A DNA stretch of 64,000 bases, taken from assembly GCA_025201345.1 (NCBI GenBank), contig JAIXMG010000002.1, positions 496,001 through 560,000 of the forward strand, written 5' to 3'. The notes beneath the pieces are model-generated. The model was not told the origin of the DNA, made no database searches, and saw only the letters and a list, made by a program, of their open reading frames with translations. This document shows, piece by piece, positions 35,601-48,452 of the stretch (position 1 is its first letter; each line of letters starts with the position of its first letter). This DNA is from Thamnidium elegans (lineage: Eukaryota; Mucoromycota; Mucoromycetes; Mucorales; Mucoraceae). The translations under genes and the position numbers were made by a program.

Positions 35601-38600
35601 GCTGCCAAACTGACCGATCGACTCAGTGTTATTTTACAAAACAAAGATGGCGTTTCTACAAAAGAAACCGAATCAGTTAAAACATGGTCACGATTAAGTC
35701 AGTTATTAGAATCCGCAGGTCAAGATATGATTCAATTTGATAAAGATTCAAATACGTTGTTAGGTTGTAAAATTTCTTCTGAAGTGCGTGCTAGGATTTT
35801 GCAACATCAAAGACGAGGTTTAGAACAGGTATTGATACAAATTGCAGAAAGCGATCATCCATCCGATCTTCTGATTTGGAATATATGTTCACCAGAGGTC
35901 TTCAAACTATGCTTTGAACATTTTCCTCGCGCCACTGCTCAATGCAGAGTCAATATTTGTACTCGATTATTACAAATTCAACCTTCTATTTTGGCTTGGG
36001 TAGAAACGATTAAGGCTGGTGCAACAGGTACCTTGAGTATGGCAAAGAATAATAACTCGAATCATAAGGCTGCAAGTCCAGAGACGATTGAGCAATGGCG
36101 TATCTATCTTATTTTTGCTTGCGCAACCGCTACACCTGTTGAAAGCCCTACCATTTCTTTACCCATCTGGTCCGCTGTAGGCCGCAAAGGTTCGACTAAT
36201 ATTGAACGTATTTCTAGCCCCCGTGATTTGTTTCGATTAATTTTACCTTACCTAACTTGCGAGCATCGTCCTATTCGTGAAAGTGTTATTGAAGGTCTTG
36301 GTCATATCAACGGAAACGTGTATAAATCGCTCATGTCTGAACTGGAGGGCTATGTCAAGATTATTTTGGATGATGGTAAACAACGTAACAACCAAAAGCC
36401 TTATCAAAACAAGCGAAGCAAGAAAAATGATCGTTTAAGAATATCTGTAATGAACGTCCTTGAATCAACTGCTGGTTGTTTATCTGATCCTAAATCTGTA
36501 GGCGATAAAGATTTAATGAATGTCATCATGAGTTATATTAAAGAGACAAAATCTTTTTTGGTAGATACAGAAGTACAGATCGAATGGGAATATCAAAGAT
36601 TAAGAATTTATTTATGTGGACTAGTGGATAAATTGTATCAGAGTATTATGAAACTGGAAGATCCTACTTCATTAATGTCGTTTGAAACTAGACTTAGTCT
36701 TTATAAAATGTTTGAAGAATGGTGCGGGTATGGTGCTTCTGCAAAGATTACACAACAGCGAGAGGCAACCATGATAAGAGATGTATTGGAGCAATGTAAG
36801 GATCCTAAAGAAAGAGCTAGTATGACCCAATTGATTGAAGATGAAAGAAAGGCATTGGAGTTATCTTCTTTAAGCGCAATGGCTACGCTTTGTGTAAGTT
36901 AATAAATGTAATACATTCATATGTCATTTACTAAAATGATTAAAAACAGCGCGGTCCATTGTATGCGTACTTAGGACAAAAGAAAGCACGCCAAGCTATT
37001 ATCCAATTCGACACACTTAATGTTCTTCGCTGGATTGATGCTATTTTTGAAAGCAGAGATCCTAGTTATCACTCAATTGCTCGGTAAGGTTATTAGTATA
37101 TATATATATATATTTGTGCAAAGATGTTAACATTTTTTTAATTAGTCGTGCTTTGGAAGCTGTAATGATTTACAATCAAGACCAATCCGTATTGTTAGAC
37201 GATATCATTGAGCAATGTTATGCTGGTAATCCTAAACTTGAATTTACGCAAGGTTATTTCCAAGCATTAGCCGATATTGTTATCCGATCAGAAGATTATC
37301 CATGTCATATACATCAAGTGATGAGTCTTGCATTGTTTAAGACAGGTGACGCCAAAAAGGCTATTCGTAAAACGGCGATTAATCTACTCCGTGTGATTGA
37401 GGAGCGTGTTTTTGCCGACTCATGCGCTAAAGAGTACGAAATTGGTATTACAAGTAGTTTACCAGCTATTTACAAACATACACAGACACTATTATCTGCT
37501 CGCCTTGCTTTAGATCATCCTGAACAAACGTATTCTATGCTTTCAGAAATTACACAACGATTTGAACATATCAGTCCTAATTCGCAACGTGAAGTATTGA
37601 CATACATGTTGCCTTGGCATCGAAAAGTTGATCTTGGTGTAGGTCCTCAAGATGCAGAGCTAAGTGCGTCTGCTTACATGGTGCTTTCTAACCTGTACTA
37701 TATTACAATAAAGTTTGGTGATGTGTATGTAAAGGAAACTGCTGCCTTATGGAGTCAATTAGTTGATTCTGGACGTAATGTACACGCAATTATTATGTAT
37801 TTATTAGATATGGGACAAGAAAAGAGAAACCCGTGGTTTTTAATTCATGCTAAACGTGTATTTGTATGTCTTGGTCGTACTCATGCATTTGCAACCATTA
37901 CAGAAGAAATTATTGCAGAAATTACGCCTCGTGCGATGGTGCCTCAATTAAAGGAAGCAAGTAATCGACACGCCCATGCATTCCCATTATTATTTGTTGC
38001 AGATACAGAAAAAGTACTTCCTTCGTATCCCAAAAAACCCATGTTTTCAAAGGGTCAATTGGCTATGGTATTCTTGGTGGACCTTGCTATAGAAGCAGGT
38101 GCTGATCTCGCTCCTCATTTACCTTTGTTATTACATAGTATCTTTGTTCAATTGGATCATCTTACCAGTATTATATGTGACCAATCTCGTTGTTTCTTGA
38201 TTAACCTAATTCATTCTATTGTTGTACGTCAATCCATGGATTCGGAAGCGTCTTTAAAGGCATCTGAAATTATTCAGTGGTTAGTTGGTAAAGAAGGAAA
38301 ACGATTGTGGGCTTACGAAAATATTACACCTACCAATAGACGTATTGTCAGTGCAGACGAACTTAAAGATTTGATTAAAAAAGTGGTTGATGTATTCTCG
38401 TACGAGGATCGTGATCTGCGTCAGAAATGGGGAGAAACGGCGTTAAAATGGGCTACGTGCTGTTCTGTTCGACATATCGCTTGTCGTTCATTTCAATGCT
38501 TTAGAGGTTTAATGCCTGCATTTAACCAACACATGTTGGCTGATATGTTGGCACGATTATCAAATACAATTGCAGATAAGTCAGAAGAAATTCGTGGATT

Positions 38601-39870
38601 TGCTCTCGAGATCATTTTAACACTTACTGAAGTGGCCAAATCGATGGATGCAAGTCAAATGGAACAATTCCCGCAATTGTTTTGGGCTGCAGTTGCTTGT
38701 TTATACAGTCCCTATGAATCGGAGCATTGCGAAGCATTGTTATTACTCGATATTGTACTTCAAAAATACAAGTTTATTCCAAAATTGGCAGAAAGCTTTC
38801 CCAAAAACTGGTCAAGTGAATTTGATGGATTGCAACCGCTCTTATTAAAGGGACTTCAATTTTCTTCGGCAGAAGAAAAGACATTCAGTATTTTGAACTA
38901 TATTTCTTTACAAGATAATTTACCGTTGATTGACCCTACTGAAACTCGATTGATGTTTCTTTTACTTGGTTGTTTACCTCGTTTGTTACACGGTTTAGAC
39001 GATGAAAAAGCGGTTGACCCTGAAGCAATTGAGCTTGCAAACACACTTGTCAAATTGTTCGAAGATTATGGACTTCCTGGTATTCAACGTATTCTCGCTA
39101 CTTACCATATTCAAAAATCCAAGTTCCAAGAAGACTTTCTTAAACAGATTTTATCAAGTATGCGTGATGTCTTTTTAGTCAAGTATAGTCAACAAGCATT
39201 TATGTTTACACTTTTAATGGTGAAAAACAAAATTCCTTATTATCGTGAAAAGACTTTGTTGTTGATCGAGAACTTGGTACCTTATGTCACGGGTAAATTG
39301 GTTCGAACTGCAACAGAAGTATCAATTGATATTGCTGCTTTAGAACCATTATTACAGTTGGTATCTACTGAATATGCAGATCGTGCTCTCAGTATATTGA
39401 ATTCAGATATTCCTACTGTAACGAATGATAAGAAATCGACTATGGCTTCCGATAACGAATTGATCTACGGGTTCAACAGTTTTGCAGAAGCAGCGAAAAT
39501 CACTAGACATAATATTCATGCTGTTGTATTCGAATGCTCTTCCATTACAAATGAAGCACCCACAGAACATAATATTCAATTCTCAGTTGAAGACTTTTCC
39601 ATGTTGACGGGTGAATCATCTACCACAGAAAATGGGCGTATGTATCGAGATGAATATATGTCTGCAGGTATTACACAAGGAGGAGCTGCTTTAAGTCGAG
39701 CGGTTGCTCCAGGTCAATACGGCGATGATTTAATGAACGCTTTAAAAGATCTCGATGATTTTTTCAATGAAGATGGGGAACCTATTTCCCCTTCTAGTTC
39801 TTCTAATCTATACAATGGGTTTAGTCAAGAGGAAGGTTCTTTTAGTTTACTGGAGCCAAAAATCTATTAA
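32633..39870 (+). CDS. Furry/Mor2/Pag1/Tao3-family cell-morphogenesis scaffold
   Basis: Very large HEAT/ARM-like scaffold of the NDR-kinase (RAM/MOR) network controlling polarity and cell separation (family knowledge). Eleven exons: 32633-32908, 32961-33139, 33220-33284, 33369-33471, 33534-33738, 33796-33933, 34000-34098, 34166-34270, 34359-36893, 36950-37083 and 37146-39870, giving 2,187 residues. Conserved N-terminal block: MDLFAELIGELSNIRFASVS, MEMLIKGMRYLKIKIYPVDA, SFFKNAHGAKVKHAYARLFI, FPSWVKAVDLMYPRAIKMTL, YPLVTTLLCVSRKDFF. Mid region: PPFRRAVYPSDTPLDHFILI. C-terminal block: AFMFTLLMVKNKIPYYREKT. The protein ends in an acidic region. The gene is intact. Animal and yeast relatives are of similar size or larger. 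Confidence 0.95.
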
Positions 39871-39917
39871 GTATTACAATAAACGTTTTTTATTTTTTTT
39901 TTGGTTCTTTTTCTTTC

Positions 39918-40443
39918 TTAAATCTTTCTGTGTTGCTCTGCTTGTGTAGAAACTACTTTACGATGATTAAATGTAATAAAAGAAGGTCTTGTATCCATTT
40001 TGTCAATAGTCCTATTAAAACTATCAGTTTACTTTTCTTTTTTCATTTTTTTTTTTTCATTAAATAAAACGTTGAATTACATTTTAGCAACTTCATCTTC
40101 CATGGCGATAGATTTGAACGCGTCTGCTGATAAAATGACACCGAATAAAGCTATCAAAGCAGAAACTAAGCATTCAGTAACAATCTACAAGAAAAATAAA
40201 CATTGTTAACATCGAGTGAAAGCTATAGTGTTAAATGGATGTTGTAATTACTTCGATAGGAAGTGTTGTGTTGACTTCATCTACGGCTTTAATATAAGCG
40301 AGATCTAGAAAAATAGCAAGAGTTTAGATGAAACCTATTTACGGCAATAGATAAGACTTACGTTCATAAGTTGAGTATGCCGAATGGGCAAGGAATAAAG
40401 CACCCACTAAACCTAATATTTTTCCAGTATATTGAGAGCTCAT
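39918..40443 (-). CDS. EMC5: ER membrane protein complex subunit 5 (EMC5/MMGT)
   Basis: Subunit of the EMC, which inserts membrane proteins in the ER. Four exons (40362-40443, 40252-40304, 40081-40184, 39918-40011) give 110 residues. Membrane helix 1 is KILGLVGALFLAHSAYSTYE, helix 2 is IVTECLVSALIALFGVILSA. The FKSIAMEDEVAK segment and the C-terminal RPSFITFNHRKVV match the family. The last exon is easily missed because a stop follows directly if intron 3 is retained. The gene is convergent with the Furry-like gene, with 47 bp between stop codons, so the two 3' ends probably overlap. Confidence 0.9.
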
Positions 40444-41044
40444 AATTTAAAGGAGAAACAGTAACTTAAATCGGACCACCAGTTTTTTGTCTGTATTTCA
40501 TAACTGGATACATAATTACCCGATAATTCAACTCCCTGTACCTTTTCCTTGTCTTTTTTTTTTTTTTTTTTTTTTAAAAAACACCTTTTTTTAGAAGTGA
40601 TGCTTAAACATTCATGTAAAAACAAGTGTTTTAGAAAGAATAATGGATGAACAGTGATGAATTATGATACTTTATAAAGTTCTTGAACTTGTCTAAGCTA
40701 TTGCATGAAAAAATATGTCGTGTATCTTTTTCTGCAAGAGTTCAAGCATTAGGGCCGTTACAAATTTTATGGTTGTCAATTAAACTTGTATAACTAAAAC
40801 TATGTATTAAAATGACACATAATTAATTACTTTGTAAGATTTATTTCATTAACATCTCCCTATTATTTTGATTATTATCCTCTTGTTTATGAATAACACG
40901 AGTAGATAGTACACTCTTAAAGACTAGACGCTTTCGTACAATTTCTTCATAAATTAAATAAACCCATCTCAAATAAATAAAGATTGATTATATTTTTTAT
41001 TGTTATTATCTTTTTGATTCACGACTTGGATGAGAGTATTGTAG
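40444..41044. other. Intergenic region
   Basis: EMC5 promoter side, with a T19-A6 dyad at 40557-40581. No gene supported. Confidence 0.45.
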
Positions 41045-41303
41045 TGCATTTTAAATGTTTAAAACATGACAAACAATAATGGCTTAAAAATATATATATG
41101 TCCTAAATTCATACATAATTAAAAGATGATCGATAAACCCACTCGTTAGTTACGAATGGTACAAATATTTATTTATTACACACCAAAACATTTATCCACT
41201 AAGATATATAATACACTACCTAGTCCATTTCAATACTCAAACCTTCACCAAAATTCAGTATTGGTACCCCCATCTATTGTTGTATCAAAATCTTTACATA
41301 CTG
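41045..41303 (+). repeat. Dispersed repeat, copy B (first copy at 1194-1460)
   Basis: Same orientation and order of blocks as 1194-1460. Point differences and small gaps are spread along its length, so the copies are old. No flanking direct repeats could be fixed by eye. Confidence 0.7.
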
Positions 41304-42145
41304 TGATAGTTAAAATTTGCAGTGATAAATAGTTACCAAGTTATTAGACGTAAAAAAATACCGCATGCATTGACCAGAGTAAAAGAATACTGTGGAACCG
41401 TCTTAATTTAAGGGAGGTGGGGGAAAACAATCTGCCTTCTCCCCGAACCCCCCCCCCCTCCTTTCAAGGCAGTAGAAACAATCCGACAAAGTTATCACTT
41501 TGTTTATTTGATACAAAAGTATTTTCTTTTACAAAGATTATTTTCACTTTTCTCGCCTCGAAATATTCCAGGCCAAGCTTTATTCTTCTTTCAGGGAGTT
41601 TCTTTTGCTTGGGCGTGTATTGATAATGACGACCAAAAAAAAAAAAAGAAGTGTATGTTTTTACGAAGTATACGAATGTACGTTAGCAACTCTCTCTCTC
41701 TCTTTGGTTTCTTAGCAACATAATTTATGCACGTATAAACCAGCTAAAGTAACAGATATTCTGAATTGTGAGTATACGTAACAATTAGGATCTACAAAGG
41801 TAGAAATTATTATTACTCCTTGAACCATTTACGATGCATTAGGGTTGTAATATAGTTTAACCAAATTAATTAAAATTTTCCTTTTTCTTGTTACTGGCAA
41901 TGATATTGTATACCAAAGAAATCTGATAAAATCGATACACGTTTAAATTTTCTCCTCGCAGAATTTGGGTATTACACTATCAATGAATTTTAGCGCTCAA
42001 ATTTCTCAATTTTCTTATACCGTTGTTTTATCTTTGTATGAACGTATATATATATTTAAAAAAAAGGGCACAGCAAAATAATCCACTAGTACCATGTATA
42101 CTTTATTGCAAAATGAAATCATAATTCTGATCCAACTAGATATCC
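41304..42145. other. Intergenic region
   Basis: A C10 run at 41447-41456 and a CT repeat near 41691-41703. Short open frames here (41417-41723) are not supported as genes. Confidence 0.45.
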
Positions 42146-42935
42146 TTAAGCAGATGCTTCAACAGCAGCAGACTGCTCTCTTAAAAGACGTCTTTGCTTC
42201 ACGTCCCAGTTATACACACGAGCAGTGTTGACTTCCATAGTTGTGATTTGATCTCTCAAAAATTCAAGATCTTCCAATGTGTTCTTTAATGAGGTTTTGG
42301 CTGTTTCGAGCTTTGATGTCAATAAATCCTTTGCTTCTTCACAGGTATATTCGAGCATAACGTTAGCCTATTATAGACCATTTTAGTATTCTTCCCTCTA
42401 AATATATATATGTATATACTTTACACCTAACCAAAGATAAACTGTACCGGTAGCCTCAATCTTGGCTTTAGCATACAATGTATCGTTTAATTCAAAATCG
42501 GTATACAAAGGTTCATGCGTATCTTTCTTTTCAGTTAATAAATCAACCATGGCAATGGTCTTTTCAATCTCGGGTATCTTTTCTTCCAAAACTTTTCTAC
42601 GTTGCAATAAGTTGACTTCCATAAACTTGTACTTGCTGTTTTTTTTTAATAATGTCAGCAAAGATGATGATCATCTGTCAGTTTATCAAACAGGATACAA
42701 ATACTATAGTGTTAATGTATTCTTACCTGATAGCTTCTTGAAACTTCTTCAAGACAATCTCGACAGGTTCAGCTTCAGAAACATAATCTTCAACGCGTTC
42801 CTGTCAAAATAAAAACAACTAAAAGTGTAAGACATATTTTTTTTTATTCCTTTTCGTTTGTTAGATGGATAAACTTACAACAAAGGGAGAACTAGGGATA
42901 CCACGAGGGTTAGAGATTAACTTTTGTGTACTCAT
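42146..42935 (-). CDS. Prefoldin subunit 3 (VBP1/Gim2-like)
   Basis: Alpha-type subunit of the hexameric prefoldin co-chaperone that hands nascent actin and tubulin to CCT. Exons 42879-42935, 42727-42800, 42425-42635 and 42146-42367 give 187 residues. The order is the family one: [17 protein letters not shown], a first coiled-coil helix ([20 protein letters not shown]), [20 protein letters not shown], the beta-hairpin region [13 protein letters not shown] and [20 protein letters not shown], then the second coiled coil to [13 protein letters not shown]. The length is normal. Confidence 0.94.
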
Positions 42936-43365
42936 CGTATTACAAGTTATAAAGAAGATGAACAAATTTTTTTTTTTTAAACTTTTCACCAGAAAATAAC
43001 ACTGAGCTTAAAAACCCCTTGTATCAGCAAGTTGGACATCGCAGACGCGTCAAATCAAGAGTATTAAATTGTGCTATATATAGATGGTTGACCACGATAA
43101 TAAAAAAAGTACAGTATGCACCCCCCACACGTAAAAAAGGGATCATTTCATTTTGTCAGTGCACTTTTTTTTTTTTGAAAAAAAGAAATATAAAATATCA
43201 TATAAAAAAATAAAAAAAAAGTAAAAAATATAGTGAAACAAGAAATATAATATTTTTGGTAGTGTATAAGGGAATAGAAATAAAAAAACAGGAAATATAT
43301 TAAAAGAATATTTTTTTTTTAAAAAAAAAAAAAAGATTGAATTTTTTTTTTAAAAAAAAGAAAAC
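42936..43365. other. Intergenic low-complexity region
   Basis: Prefoldin promoter side, and the 3' flank of the protease-like gene with T/A dyads at 43311-43335 and 43340-43358. Confidence 0.5.
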
Positions 43366-45264
43366 TTAGTGGGACTTTCTGTAAACTCTAAGGCCATCCT
43401 TACTTTGACCCTTCTTGATAGCCAAACCAACGGTTTCAGCCTCAGGGTCAAAAGTAGTGTAGAAAGCGTTAGTAACGGAGGTACCAAGAACCCAGTCGAG
43501 TTCAGAGTTACCGCGGCTAATCTTGGTAAAACACTTGTCACTATCGACATCGATAGCGCCAGTCCAATATTTGGCGGGAAGTTCAACAATGTGATCTTCG
43601 AGAGTCATTTTAAGAAGAGGCAAGTCCTTGATTTCGGAACACTTGATGTTATAAGACTTGGTTTTGATGTCATATTCAGCTCCGAATTCTTCGTGGAAGG
43701 CATCGGCTTGTTTGTGAGGCATAACGATATAACTGGTAGATGTACTGATGGATGCAATAGCATATTGACCTTGCTCGAGCTTCAAGTTACCGAAACTGGC
43801 ATGACGAATACAGATATCCCAGTTCTTGGCAGGTGCTTCAGGATCGGCAGCTAAACGAAGGTAATTGACATCACCTTCAATGATACTCTTATCAACACCA
43901 CCGAGAACGAGGTAACCAGCAGGCTCCTCAGCTTCAGTGTTGGTACGCTTCTTCAAGGAACCAAAACCACCGGAAGTGACACCACCCTCATTACCGGGAG
44001 TGGTAGGGTTAGTAGCATCTCCACCGGGAGGAACAACAGGGTTGGTACCAGGAGGAAGAGTAGTAGTACCATTGTTGTTAAGATTTTGATCATTGTTTAC
44101 ACCAGGATTGTTGGTGCTACCAGATTGGTCAAAGCCAGGGCTAGTAGTGGTAGTGTACATACCAAATTGAGCACTAGCAAGACCGGCACCTTGTTGGAAA
44201 GCATTGGGAACGAAAGCAGAATCGGGGAGAACGACATCACGCTTAGACATACCTATTATTGTAAATTATTAATAAAAAATTTTATATTTTTAAATTTATA
44301 TTGGTTTACCGTTAGCAGCGGAAGAGTGAATCTTGGTAGAGTTAAAATCGACGTTACGACCGAGACCGAGGTAACCATCTTTACATGAAATATATATATA
44401 TATATATATTAGTAACCAATTTAGAATAATTTTAGTTGGGGGGGGGTTTTTTTTTTTTTTTTTTTTTTTACCAAATCCTTGACCGAAACCGCTCATACGG
44501 TAAGCACCACCGAAAGGCATGTCCTTGACGGTAAGACCAGCGAATTCAAAAGTATCCATGTAGACATGAGTATCTACACAAGAATCTCCATATTCAACAG
44601 AGAACTTCTTTCCGACAGAGACGGCATCTGTGGATTTACGAGAATAATAACTACAACGTCCACGACAGTTAGCGGTCTTACACTAAAAAAAAGAAAAAAA
44701 AAGGAAGCATGTATTTTAGTAATAGAAAATTAGGAATTTTTTTTTTTTTTATATAAAACTTACTCTAGATCCACGAACCCAAGAATAACCGGTCGCTAAT
44801 TTAAAATAATGAAATTAAGTACAACCTCAAAAATAATAATAAAAAAAAAGGGGGGAGGGGGATTGGAGGTTTTATATGTATACGTACTGGTATCAAAAGC
44901 AAAGACAAATTCTTGAGGAGGAGAACCAATCTTGACTTTACCAGCAAGCTATTTTTTTTTAAAAAAAAAGAAAAAAGAAAAGAAACATAAATAGATTTTT
45001 TTTTAGTATACAATGAAAATGCTAATATTTATATATATAAAAAAAAAAGAAGGCCCAGCATCTTCATTTTCTTTATCGATGAAAAAAAAAAAAAAAAAAA
45101 AATTATGTAAAACGTACCACACCATTTTCGAGGGCTTTACCGGCAGCTTTATAAATTCCACCATCGTCAGAACGTCTGTAAAGAGGAACAGTGATAGGCT
45201 CAGATGCAGAAGCACTAAGAGCAAGTTGAGCAAGTGCTGCAAGACAAAGGAAGGCTGCACGCAT
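43366..45264 (-). CDS. Secreted aspartic-protease-like protein lacking catalytic residues
   Basis: Pepsin-fold (A1) relative, about 470 residues, with six to seven exons. Exon 1 (45118-45264) encodes a signal peptide (MRAAFLCLAALAQLALSASA). The fold is recognisable from VKIGSPPQEFVFAFDT, YSWVRGSRC, the flap-like VEYGDS, DGYLGLGRNVDF, GYLVLGGVDKSIIEGD and the C-terminal WVLGTSVTNAFYTTFDPEAE. The two catalytic motifs are altered: the first reads D-T-T-T-G instead of D-T-G-S, and the second reads ASISTSTSYIVMP where active enzymes have VDTGTSLIVMP, so the second catalytic Asp is Ser. A Pro/Thr/Asn/Gly-rich linker is inserted around PPGTNPVVPPGGDATNP. No zymogen-like propeptide is visible. It is probably a non-enzymatic binding or cell-wall protein. 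Reading frame and splice sites are intact. Confidence 0.88.
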
Positions 45265-45889
45265 ATTGTTTATATAAAGATTGGGAAGGGCTGTTTTTTT
45301 TTTGGTTGATTTTTAATTAATAATAATCGAGTTGAGGAAGCTGATATATCTTTTTTCTTTTTTTTATCGAGCTTATTTGTTGAGTTATTCTATGTTAAAA
45401 AAAACGTTTCTAAATATCTAAAATAAGAAGCGAAATTTATATTTTAAAGAATAATAAATAAATAAAAAAAAAAAAAAAGTTTTTTTTTGTTCAAAAAAAA
45501 AAGAGAGAAAGAGAAAAAAGAGTGTTGAAAAGTGGAGGGGAAGAAGAAAAAGGTCAAATATATATAAATATAGGATTTTGCCAAAAGGGAAATTTGAATC
45601 GAGGGAGTTCAAAATAAGATCAAGTTTTATGTTTTATTGGTTGGCGGTAGTGACAAGAGTTAATTATTGTGTTCTAATTGAGGTGCCTGGATCTTTTATA
45701 GTCTTCATCATTCGTAGTATTTTCTCCTAATTTTTGTGTATCGTACAATAGAGCATTAGCTTCAAATTATTAACTTGGTTTAGGTCTCCGGTCCTTCTTT
45801 TTGTTACATTCAAAGAAACAAGTGTTCTTTTTAAAAAAGAACAAAAAAAACACGAGGAAAGAAACATTTACAGCTCTTGGTTCTCTTGA

Positions 45890-45925
<36 letters not shown>

Positions 45926-46732
45926 TAAAGTAACACACATATCTTTTTAGATTCACTCACCAAAAATAGAACATTTTGTCATCCTTTTGGGTATTTCAGT
46001 AACTCCTCCTTCCCCCTTCCGCATTACGTCCCCTCCTACTAATAGGGCCCCCTTTTGATATTTTATCCCTCTCTGACACACACACTTCTTTTCTTTTTTT
46101 TTTCGCGCACGCACTCTCTCCCCCCCCCTTTTTTTTTGTATGGAATATAATCACTTTATAAAATATAAACTATTTTGAAAGGTACGCGATCTTTTTTTTG
46201 TTTGCTATTAAACATAATGAAAATCATTAATAAACAAAAAAGTAACTGCGGATTTGTATATTATTTGTGTCGATCGTCAAATAACACAAAAACATGTTTT
46301 TTTTTGTTTTAATTCTAATATGATCTGTCATGACATCTCCATGGCGGTAGTTTTGTCGGAGGAAGAAAAAAAAAGCTGATTACATATAATAAAACAATAA
46401 GAACTAAAACTTTCTTGGGGATAGAGGTCTTTTTCTTACAAATAAAAGATGACGATTATTTATTATTTTTGTTTTACCGTTTTAGGATCAGAAAACCCAG
46501 CATTTTATTGCCAAGGTAATAAGAAAATAGCTTTTTCTGCTTAATAAAAAAAAAAGGGGGGGGGGGAGGGAAAGGTACTTTACTCTCTCTCTTTTTTTTG
46601 CGTGTATTTATTATGTTATTACCCAGTCTAAAAGAGATAAAATTATAAAGCATTTTATTTAATTTAGTTTTTTAGATTGGATAAAAAAAAATTGTATTAC
46701 CTCAAAAAAGCTAATTACCTTATAACTCTTTC
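45265..46732. other. Intergenic region
   Basis: About 1.47 kb without a supported gene. Contains a T run of about 30 nt near 45893-45924, C/T-rich promoter-like sequence 46000-46140 and a G10 run near 46556. The right end is the 3' flank of the Arp6 gene. Confidence 0.5.
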
Positions 46733-48006
46733 TCATAAAATGCCGAACTTCCGCCTGCATATATCGCTACCATATTCCAGATATTCTTTACGCTGTACAA
46801 AAGTTTTTTGTAGTTCATTTTTAGAACTTAAAGAAACGAATCTATACCCCCCTTCCCATGCAAACGTCACAGGACTAGTATGTAAAATGAGTTTTACAGG
46901 AAAATAAAATATGTGTGTGTGTGTGTATACTTTACTCTGTAGGTGTAACAATACGAATATCAAATTCACTTGGCACTAGTTTTCTTAAATCATGCTCACT
47001 TGATTATAAAAATAAATAACCAAAAATATAGAAAATTAAATTCGCTTACATTCTTTCTTGATATCCGGGTATATTAGCATTGCCACCCACTAGTACTATA
47101 TTGGCATACAATAAACCGTGTGTCACTATATATATATATATATAAAAAGTTTATAAGAAATTAAATAAAGTAGAGATAATTTCAATCTTACAAGAATCAC
47201 ATGCTAATACACTTTGAGTGATAGCTTCAGGAATACCTGCTTGATCCAATCCAATATCTGATGGGTGCATTAATATCTCGGGTATCATAAACCTTTCATT
47301 ATTCATTGTTAAAATCTGATCACTACTGTTGTTATCTTTAGATTCGGTCTTTGTTCTAATATGACCTGTGCTATTATTAGTGAAGTCAGGTAACACATAC
47401 TCTTGAACGATACTATTAGATTGTTTTCTATTTTATAATTAGATTTTTTTTTTTTTTTTTTTTTTTTTGTAGATAAATACTTTACTTGCAAATAGCTAAA
47501 TCCTGGTATACATTTTGTGAGATAAAACTACATTTTTCTTTCACATCGTTAATAATATAAGTTTCTTCCATCATATCATAAGACCGAAACGAAACAATTT
47601 CTTTCAACTGATTAGTTAATAATTTACCACCCACATTTAAGCGTCGAATACCCTTTGAGACAGCTTTGCCCTTCATAAAAGGTACAATATGTGTAAACGA
47701 GTAACCAGAATCCACAATCAACGTACAGTCAGGAATGGATCCTATTTTATCTCCAAACAGTCCCCCTAGTTCATTAAACAAACACAGTTCTGCCGGAATC
47801 GTACGATAACATGAACCGAATTCGTATTCTTCAAATATCACTTGATCATAACCGTCTTGGATCACTGGTAAATTAAAATAAGGCTCAGTCACTAACAGTC
47901 GACTTTCTTTGGGTTCAATTTGTGCTACATTCTTATAAGCTCTGTCCCAAATACTTCGTTCAATTCCCCAGTTAACTAAAAGGCCCTTTTTTTTTTTTTA
48001 TGTGTT

Positions 48007-48052
<46 letters not shown>

Positions 48053-48317
48053 TCTTACTCACTTTCTCAAACGGTAATCGATAATACAAGGACGAAAAGT
48101 CTGTACATTCATCTAGTTGATCACCAATATATTGTCTTTTATCTGCTTTACCACGTACAATCGCGTTCTGAACAAGTCTAGTTTTATAGTTTCTTAAAAA
48201 AAAAGTCTCTTTTTTTTGGTGGTTGTTGTGAGTTTACCTCGGTATTGAATCGTTAGAAGCAACACCTATTTTCATGTTATAAGCGCCATTATCCAAGATG
48301 ATTGTAGGCATAATCAT
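46733..48317 (-). CDS. ARP6: Actin-related protein 6 (Arp6)
   Basis: Subunit of the SWR1/SRCAP-type complex that deposits histone H2A.Z. About seven exons. The first ATG is at 48317 (MIMPTIILDNGAYNMKIG); a second in-frame ATG at 48311 is an equally good start. Arp6 signatures: LDNGAYNMKIG, QYIGDQLDECTDFSSLYYRL, LLVTEPYFNLP, VIFEEYEFGSCYR, CTLIVDSGYSFTHIVPFMKG, RRLNVGGKLLTNQLKEIVSF, NERFMIPEILMHPSDIGLDQ, AGIPEAITQSV and DPVTFAWEGGY. The C-terminus is VQRKEYLEYGSDICRRKFGI. An intron near 48000-48050 contains a T run of about 40 nt. The upstream acyltransferase gene ends 136 bp away on the same strand. Confidence 0.93.
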
Positions 48318-48452
48318 TTTTTTTTAAAAAAAAGGAAGGTTTAAAGTGAGCAAAAAAAGAAAAAAAAAAGGGTGAGGGGGCTTTGATTTTATTCTATACA
48401 ATTGACCAAAAAAAAAAAAAAAAAAAAAAAAAAATCTATAAAAAAGTCTAAT

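Noticed and set aside
43369..43854. 161-codon plus-strand frame
   Set aside because: Antisense to the conserved last exon of the aspartic-protease-like gene.
48001..48050. T run of about 40 nt as an assembly gap or error
   Set aside because: Falls inside an intron of Arp6 whose flanking exons stay in frame; long homopolymers are common throughout the window, so the length may be imprecise but the locus is sound.
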